A stretch of DNA of 64,000 nucleotides from Hypomesus transpacificus (Eukaryota > Chordata > Actinopteri > Osmeriformes > Osmeridae). The stretch is from positions 1,490,193 through 1,554,192 of the forward strand of contig NW_025813837.1 in assembly GCF_021917145.1 (NCBI RefSeq), written 5' to 3'. Shown here in pieces: positions 58,048 through 64,000 of this stretch (its first letter is position 1; the number at the start of each line of letters is the position of its first letter). The position numbers and the translations under genes are program-made. The notes under the pieces were generated by a model, which saw only the letters and a list, made by a program, of their open reading frames with translations, was not told the origin of the DNA and did not search any database.

Positions 58048-61000
58048 TTACTGCTTGGGGGACAGCTTCTTCTCCTCTTTCTTGCCCTCGGGTTTCTTCT
58101 GCTCTTTCTTGCTCTCTGCCTTCTCGGGTGTGGACGCTTTAGGGGTGGGCTTCACCTCGGCCTGGGGCTCGTCTGTTTTCGGAGGAGCAGATTTTTCCTC
58201 TTCTTTCTTGGTCGGGGACTTGGGGCTGGGATTGTCCTCTTCGGGCTTGGCCGGTTTGGGGGTCTCGGCCTTCTTGGGGCTCTCCTCTGGCTTCTTCTCC
58301 TTTTTCGCATTCGGTTTGTCGGCCGTGTCCTCGACCTTGCTCTTAGGTTCCTGCTTCTCTTTCTCCTCATCCTTCACTTGCTCTTTCTTCTCCTCCTTTG
58401 GTGGGTCTTTGGTGACGGGGGACTTGGGCTTGGGGGACTTGGGCTCGGGGGTCTTGGGCTGGGGGGATTTTGTAGCAGAGGACTGGGGCTCGGGGGTCTT
58501 GGGCTCGGTTGTCTTGAGCTCCAGCGGCTTGAGCTGGGGAGATTTGGCGACAGGGGACTTGAGCTCCGGGGTCTTGGGCTCTGGAGTTTTGGCGACGGGG
58601 GACTTGGGCTCGGGGGTCTTGGGCTCTGGAGTTTTGGCGACTGGGGATTTGGGCTCTGGGGTCTTGGGTTCCGGAGTTTTGACGATGGGGGACTTGGGTT
58701 CGGGGGTCTTGGGCTGGGTAGATTTGGCGGTGGGGGACTTGAGCTCGGGGGTCTTTGGCTCTGGAGTTTTGGCTACGGGGGATTTGGGCTCCGGGGTCTT
58801 GGTTTCTGGAGTTTTGGCGACCGGGGACTTGGCCTCGGGGGTTTTGGATTCTGGAGTTTTGCCGACGGGGGACTTGGGCTCGAGAGATTTTGCGGCAAGG
58901 GACTTGGGCTCGGGGGTCCTTGGCTCTGGAGTTTTGGCGACGGGGGACTTGAGCTCGGGGGTCTTGGGCTGGGGGGATTTGGCAGCGGGGGACTTGGGCT
59001 CAGGGGTCTTGGGCTGGGGAGATTTGGCAGCGGGGGACTGGAGCTCGGGGGTCTTGGGCTGGGGAGATTTGGTGGCGGGGAACTTGGGCTCGGGGGTCTT
59101 GGGTTCTGGAGTTTTGGCGACGGGGGACTTGGCCTCAGGGGTCTTGGTTTCTGGAGTTTTGGAAATGGTGGACTTGGGCTCGGGGGTCTTGGGCTGGGGA
59201 GATTTGGCGGTGGGGGACTTGAGCTCGGGGGTCTTGGGCTCTGGAGTTTTGGTGATGGGGGATTTGGACTCTGTGGTCTTGGTCTCTGGACTTTTGGCGA
59301 CGGGGGACTTGAGCTCGGGGGTCTTGGGCTGTGGAGATTTGGCAGCGGGGGACTTGGCCTCAGGGGTCATGGGCCGGCGAGATTTGGCAGTGGGGGACTT
59401 GGGCTCGGGGGTCCTGGGCTCTGGAGTTTTGGCAACGGGGGACTTGGCCTCAGGGGTCTTGGTTTCTGGAGTTTTGGAAATGGTGGACTTGGGCTCGGGG
59501 GTCCTGGGCTCTGGAGTTTTGGTGATGGGGGATTTGGGCTCCGTGGTCTTGGGCTCTGGAGTTTTGGCGACAGGGGACTTGAGCTCTGGTGTCTTGGGCT
59601 CTGGAGTTTTGGCGACAGGGGACTTGAGCTCGGGGGTCTTGGGTTCTGGAGTTTTGGCGACAGGGGACTTGAGCTCGGGGGTCTTGGGTTCTGGAGTTTT
59701 GGCGACAGGGGACTTGAGCTCTGGTGTCTTGGGCTCTGGAGTTTTGGCGACAGGGGACTTGAGCTCGGGGGTCTTGGGCTCTGGAGTTTTGGTGATGGGG
59801 GATTTGGGCTCCGTGGTCTTGGGCTCTGGAGTTTTGGCGACGGGGGACTTGAGCTCGGGGGTCTTGGGCTGGGGAGATTTGGCGGCGGCGGACTTGGGCT
59901 CCGTGGTCTTGGGTTCTGGACTTTTGGCGTCGGGGGACTTGAGCTCGGGGGTCTTGGGCTGGGGAGATTTGGCAGCAGGGGACTTGGCCTCAGGGGTCAT
60001 GGGCCGGCGAGATTTGGCAGTGGGGGACTTGGGCTCGGGGGTCCTGGGCTCTGGAGTTTTGGCAACGGGGGACTTGGCCTCAGGGGTCTTGGTTTCTGGA
60101 GTTTTGGAAATGGTGGACTTGGGCTCGGGGGTCTTGGGCTGGGGAGATTTGGTGACAGGGGACTTGAGCTCGGGGGTCTTGGGCTCTGGAGTGTTGGCGA
60201 CAGGGGACTTGAGCTCTGGCGTCTTGGGCTCTGGAGTTTTGGCGACAGGGGACTTGAGTTCGGGGGTCTTGGGCTCTGGAGTTTTGGCGACAGGGGACTT
60301 GAGCTCGGGGGTCTTGGGTTCTGGAGTTTTGGCGACAGGGGATTTGAGCTCGGGGGTCTTGGGCTCTGGAGTTTTGGCAATAGGGGACTTGAGCTCGGGG
60401 GTCTTGGGCTCTGGAGTTTTGGCGATAGGGGACTTGAGCTCGGGGGTCTTGGGCTCTGGAGTTTTGGCGACAGGGGACTTGAGCTCGGGGGTCTTGGGCT
60501 CTGGAGTTTTGGTGACAGGGGACTTGAGCTCTGGTGTCTTGGGCTCTGGAGTGCTGGCAATAGGGGACTTGAGCTTGGGGGTCTTGGGCTCTGAATATTC
60601 GGACTTGGGCGATTTGACAGCCGGGGACTTGGATTCTGTGGATTTTGACCTCTCGTCCACTCGTGATTTGACTGCTGGAGACTTGGCAGGTGATTTTGGC
60701 ATAGGTGATTTGGATGGAGGTGACTTGGATTCTGGGGATTTGACTGCTGGAGACTTGGGGGGTGACTTGGATGGAGGTGAGGCCGCCTTCTCAGGCGACT
60801 TTGACTTGTTGTCCTCTTCCTTCACCTCGTTACCTCCCTCTTCCTCCTCTTCAGCTCCCTCGGCCTGCTCCTCTTTGGTCTCGTCACCCCCTTCCTCAAA
60901 CTCTCCTTCTGCTTTGGTCTCGTCGCCCTCTTCATCACCTCCTTCGTCCTTTTCTCCCTCCTTCTCTTCCATGTCCTCTCCTGCCTCTCTCTCGTCATCC

Positions 61001-63302
61001 CCCTCTTCTGCATCTTCCGTCACCTGAGTCTCGTCGGTCAGCTCCTCCAGGATAACCGTGTCGGACATCTCTTTTCCTTTCAGCATCAGGTAGGAGTACG
61101 GCCCCATCCCCGAAACAAAACGTGTTTCCTCGCCTTCCAGCAGCTTCCTGTGGAAAGCAAACACAGGAAGTAGATGTGTAAACGTGAAACAGCACGGCAT
61201 CAATCTCATATATAACATGATAATCTTCCCCCTTCTAGGGATCGATCAGAGGAGTTTGTTTAACCAGCTATGTATCACTGGAACAGAGCACAGAGCAATG
61301 CCTAGATCCTGGTTGGAGCTGACAGCGCCCAAGACCAACCTATAGGTAGCGATCTCGATGTCCAGAGCCATTTTCACGTTGAGCAGCTCCTGGTACCCCC
61401 TCAGCTGGCTGGCCATCTCCCACTTGGTGCTCTTCAACTCATTGCTCAGCTGGTGGATAGTCTCCTGGAGGATCAACAAAGGCAAAACACACACACACCA
61501 CAGACAATAAAAGAAATGCAAGTTTTAAAATATTGACCGTTAGAGGGGGGGAGGAGTGAATTAGGACACAGAGCGTAGAACAAAAATGAGAATAGGGAAT
61601 GAGTGTCGGACCCGTTTTGCGCGACAATAAACTGCTGTGTCACTGTAGCCACCCTAGGGGGCGATACATTGTAAAACGTTAACATGCGTGGCATGTGGTG
61701 TGTGCTCATGCCTGCATGGAGTTGAGATCTCCGTTGTGTCTGTCCTCGTTGTCCATGTGCTGCCTCTCCAGAGACTCCTTGGTTCCTCGCAGGGTTTCCA
61801 GCTCGATGGTGCGGCTCTGCAGCTGGCGCCGGTACTCGGAGATCTCCTCCTGGGCGCCGCGGATCGCCTCGGTGTTGTCGTGCGCCGCCTCCGACAGACG
61901 CAGCATGCGCACTGAGGGAGGCACGGAGAGCACGGGGGTCAAAGGTATGAAGAGACAGAGGTTAGAGGTCGACAGATACATAGTTTGAAGAAAGAGGACG
62001 TAGGTACTGGGCGGGTCTGTCACACCGTCACGATGGGGACCCAGTCCAAACCTAACCCTCTGATGCAACAAGGAATCACTGGGTCCAGTTTCAATCTCAG
62101 GTTAACATTCAAGTTTTTGCATCTTTTGGCAACACCAAGGTCCTGGGTTCGATTCTCGCTTGGGTCCTGTGGGTGCTGGGTGCTAACCTCCCCTGAGCAC
62201 AGCGTGACGCTGGACCCCAAGCCCACACAACCACCAGCAGAGGTGATCCTGTCCAGTCAGCCTGTCTTTTAGCATTCTGACTCAGGTAAGTAGCTTCTCT
62301 TCTTCAACTCTATACTAGTATAGACTATAACTAAGTCAACCTTATACTTAGTTTCTCAAACATATGTCTCATGTAGGCTTATTGTAAGGAAAACGTCTTT
62401 AAAACTGTATGCTTGACACAATGCAAACCCTGGAGATGCCAATATAGGTTCAGCACCATGGACAGAGAACCGTTAGTTTAAATGCAGCAATTATGGGTAA
62501 TGGGGTATTTCTGAAAATGGTATTAAAGGTATTGAAAGTAAGAGTTCTCACCTTTGAACCATTCTTCAGCTTGCGTTGCGCTCTTTGTTGCGTGTCCGTC
62601 CAGCTGCGCGCGAATCTCCCTCAGTGCGCTCGTGACGTCTGCTTTGAGAGTGTCTCGAACCTCGAAGTTCACCTGGGCGCCCTGGATTTGTGCGAGAAGT
62701 TCCGCAATCTCCCCGTTGTGGTTCTTCTTCAGGAAGGCGGCCTCTTCTTGTAGTGTGCAAAGCTTCTTGTCCAGATCGAGCCGGGCATGACCGCACTCAT
62801 CCACATACTTCTTCATTGCCCGCATTGTAGCCACCATCTCCTCGCGGGTGTGTGCCTCGTCCTCCAATTTAGCCTGCATGTTTTGGATGTCCTCTTCCAG
62901 ATGCTCGTGCTCCAGCACCGCACAAGCTTTCTCTCCGGTCAGCTGCTGCACCAGACTCCTCAGGTCACCCAGCTCGCGATCGTAATGCTCTCCAACAGAC
63001 GCGCGTCCAGCCTGGTTCTGCCTCAGCTCTGCCGCTTCTGCCTCCAGGTTCCTGTTGTGCATCTCGAGGTTTCGCACCTTGTCAATGTAGCCCGCGAACC
63101 GGTCGTTTAGAGTCTGAAGAACCTCCTTTTCGTTCCTTCTCGACATGTCCCCGGTAAAGACATCCACGCTGTCTGTAGCGGTTGGCTGGCTGCTGACTGT
63201 ACGACGGCGCTGAGATTGGAAGCCAGAAGAGGAGAGGGAGGCTGGCCGAGCCTTGCGGTTTGACGCCGGGCCATAGTAGTTGTGGTCCACCGTAAAACTC
63301 AT
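58048..63302 (-). CDS. nefh: Neurofilament heavy polypeptide, copy C (giant KSP/KTP tail)
   Basis: Exons: 62552-63302, 61712-61911, 61340-61464, 58048-61147, in phase, 1391 aa. Head ([17 protein letters not shown]) and rod match the other copies, with [16 protein letters not shown] closing the rod. The tail starts like copy A (Glu-rich, then [14 protein letters not shown]). It then runs through about 48 units of a 15-residue repeat, [15 protein letters not shown] and variants, and ends in the usual Lys/Glu-rich segment. It stops at KKLSPKQ, about 32 residues before the end of copies A and B, because a deletion has removed the last codons and most of the usual 3' UTR. The frame is otherwise open, the promoter and GC-AG intron 2 are kept, so the gene may still be expressed. 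Confidence 0.9.
58411..60600 (-). repeat. 45-bp coding minisatellite in NEFH copy C
   Basis: About 48 head-to-tail units of 45 bp, each encoding a 15-residue KTP/KSP repeat. A 630-bp (14-unit) block is itself duplicated: the distinctive segment with GGCCGGCGAGATTTGGCAG starts near 59341 and again near 59971. Unit length is a multiple of three, so the frame survives changes in copy number. Confidence 0.95.
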
Positions 63303-64000
63303 CTTGCTGGTCTGGAGGAGGAACAGTGAATGCAGCAGGAGGGGAGATGTTGAGCTTTTATAGGAGGGAGAGGAAAAACTCACTACTCAGCACTGAAATA
63401 CGCTTTCCTTAAAGAGACAGCAGTTTCAGCCTCACGTCACTGAGTCTCTCAACGCCAGTCATCGCAGACAAGCACAGGTAGCATGGAACAGACTGGGCGT
63501 ATTTGCTTACAATGCGAATGCTATGAATTTCCCTTTTTTGGAGCGGCCCACCACTTTCCAGGCAATGGTGTTCGAGCAATCCTGTTCCAGTCGGTCTATT
63601 TAAGTGAGGAAAGCTTCCCTTCTTGGCTTATTTTGTGGAAACAACTGAGGAAGGTGCGAAGTTCAGACGAGAACTGGGAACACTGTTAAAAAAAAAAAAA
63701 GTATTTTATTTGTATTTTAAATATTACCTACTGCAGCTTTAACAGGATTGACACATCTGAGAGAGGCTGGGGAAAGGCCATGTCTCAGTCTCAACCTCTC
63801 TTAACCTGAGATGGGCTGACATATTTAACAATAAATATCATGAGAGCTTGTGTGGTGTATGTGAGTGTGAGGGGGGGCAGAGGGAGAGATAGAAAGATGT
63901 TCTGCTGATTCACTGCTGCAGTGTGAGTTTGCTTATCCTCAGTTACACCTGGGACCCACACCTGGCCCTCTGACAGAACCGAAGCCCACACACACACACT
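63303..64000. other. Upstream flank of NEFH copy C
   Basis: Promoter and upstream region homologous to 44939-45625 of unit A, including the stretch TCCAGTCGGTCTATTTAAG that unit B has lost. A T/A-rich low-complexity patch lies at 63686-63725. The window ends before the site of the 282-bp hAT insertion seen in unit B. Confidence 0.7.
63355..63362 (-). promoter_or_regulatory. TATA box of NEFH copy C
   Basis: TATAAAAG on the minus strand, 53 bp upstream of the ATG, as in copies A and B. Confidence 0.8.

Larger units (their letters stand above)
40075..64000. repeat. Tandem segmental triplication carrying NEFH
   Basis: Three head-to-tail units, each with a whole NEFH gene on the minus strand and its flanks. 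Unit A is about 40075-48590, unit B about 48590-57990, and unit C runs from about 57990 past the window edge. The unit starts are marked by the shared motif GAATATAACA(C/T)GTTTGATC. Exons, introns, promoter, 3' flank and several kb of upstream sequence align between units, apart from transposon insertions and deletions. Confidence 0.93.

Noticed and set aside
58378-60594. Second plus-strand frame of 738 codons rich in Gly-Leu-Trp
   Set aside because: Another frame of the same in-frame repeat, with no independent evidence.
58004-61027. Plus-strand open frame of about 1007 codons made of [13 protein letters not shown] repeats
   Set aside because: It is the antisense of the NEFH copy C tail. 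The 45-bp repeat has no stop in several frames, so long shadows appear on both strands. Similar shadows lie over copies A and B. None shows splice sites or a family match.
1-64000. Endogenous retrovirus, LTR element, Polinton or LINE
   Set aside because: No reverse transcriptase, integrase, capsid or envelope-like frames and no long terminal repeats were recognised on either strand.

Overview
The window is vertebrate nuclear DNA, almost certainly from a teleost fish. Genes are split into many short exons with GT-AG introns. The intergenic DNA is full of CA/GT and CT microsatellites and tRNA-derived SINEs with the teleost-type core. The gene set is vertebrate-specific (neurofilament heavy chain, BAG4, TFIP11, THOC5). 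The species cannot be named from the sequence. No retrovirus, LTR element or other virus-like element was recognised.

Layout from left to right: the 5' coding exon of a chondroitin GalNAc-transferase (csgalnact1, minus, cut by the window edge); rnf122 (minus, 6 coding exons, 155 aa); ggh (minus, 9 exons, 317 aa); a dusp26-like phosphatase (minus, 3 exons, 197 aa); bag4 (minus, 5 coding exons, 406 aa); lsm1 (plus, 4 exons, 133 aa), divergent from bag4 across about 690 bp; tfip11 (plus, 15 coding exons, 840 aa); thoc5 (plus, 19 coding exons, 685 aa); then three tandem neurofilament-heavy genes (minus, 4 exons each), here called copies A, B and C, with predicted proteins of 720, 1071 and 1391 aa. 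Exon boundaries were placed by hand from splice sites and reading-phase continuity. Every complete model closes in frame, and rnf122, lsm1, ggh, tfip11 and thoc5 come out within a few residues of the human lengths as I remember them.

Most genes are housekeeping genes with separate jobs: RNA processing and export (lsm1, tfip11, thoc5), ubiquitin ligation (rnf122), folate turnover (ggh), a chaperone cofactor (bag4), and dephosphorylation (dusp26). In human the same families sit on chromosome 8 (RNF122-DUSP26, LSM1-BAG4, GGH, CSGALNACT1) and on 22q12 (TFIP11, THOC5-NEFH), so this window joins two human synteny groups.

The most unusual part is the last 24 kb. A unit of roughly 8.5-9.4 kb carrying a whole NEFH gene is repeated three times. 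The copies keep the head, rod, exon structure, an unusual GC-AG intron 2 and a TATA promoter, but their KSP tails have diverged strongly. A has a short tail. B has an in-frame 774 bp tail duplication. C has about 48 copies of a 15-residue KSP/KTP repeat with a higher-order 630 bp duplication, and has lost the conserved C-terminus. Transposon insertions present in some copies and absent in others give relative ages. A second odd feature is in thoc5: a 37-bp minisatellite built from the end of an exon plus its splice donor, repeated 13 times.
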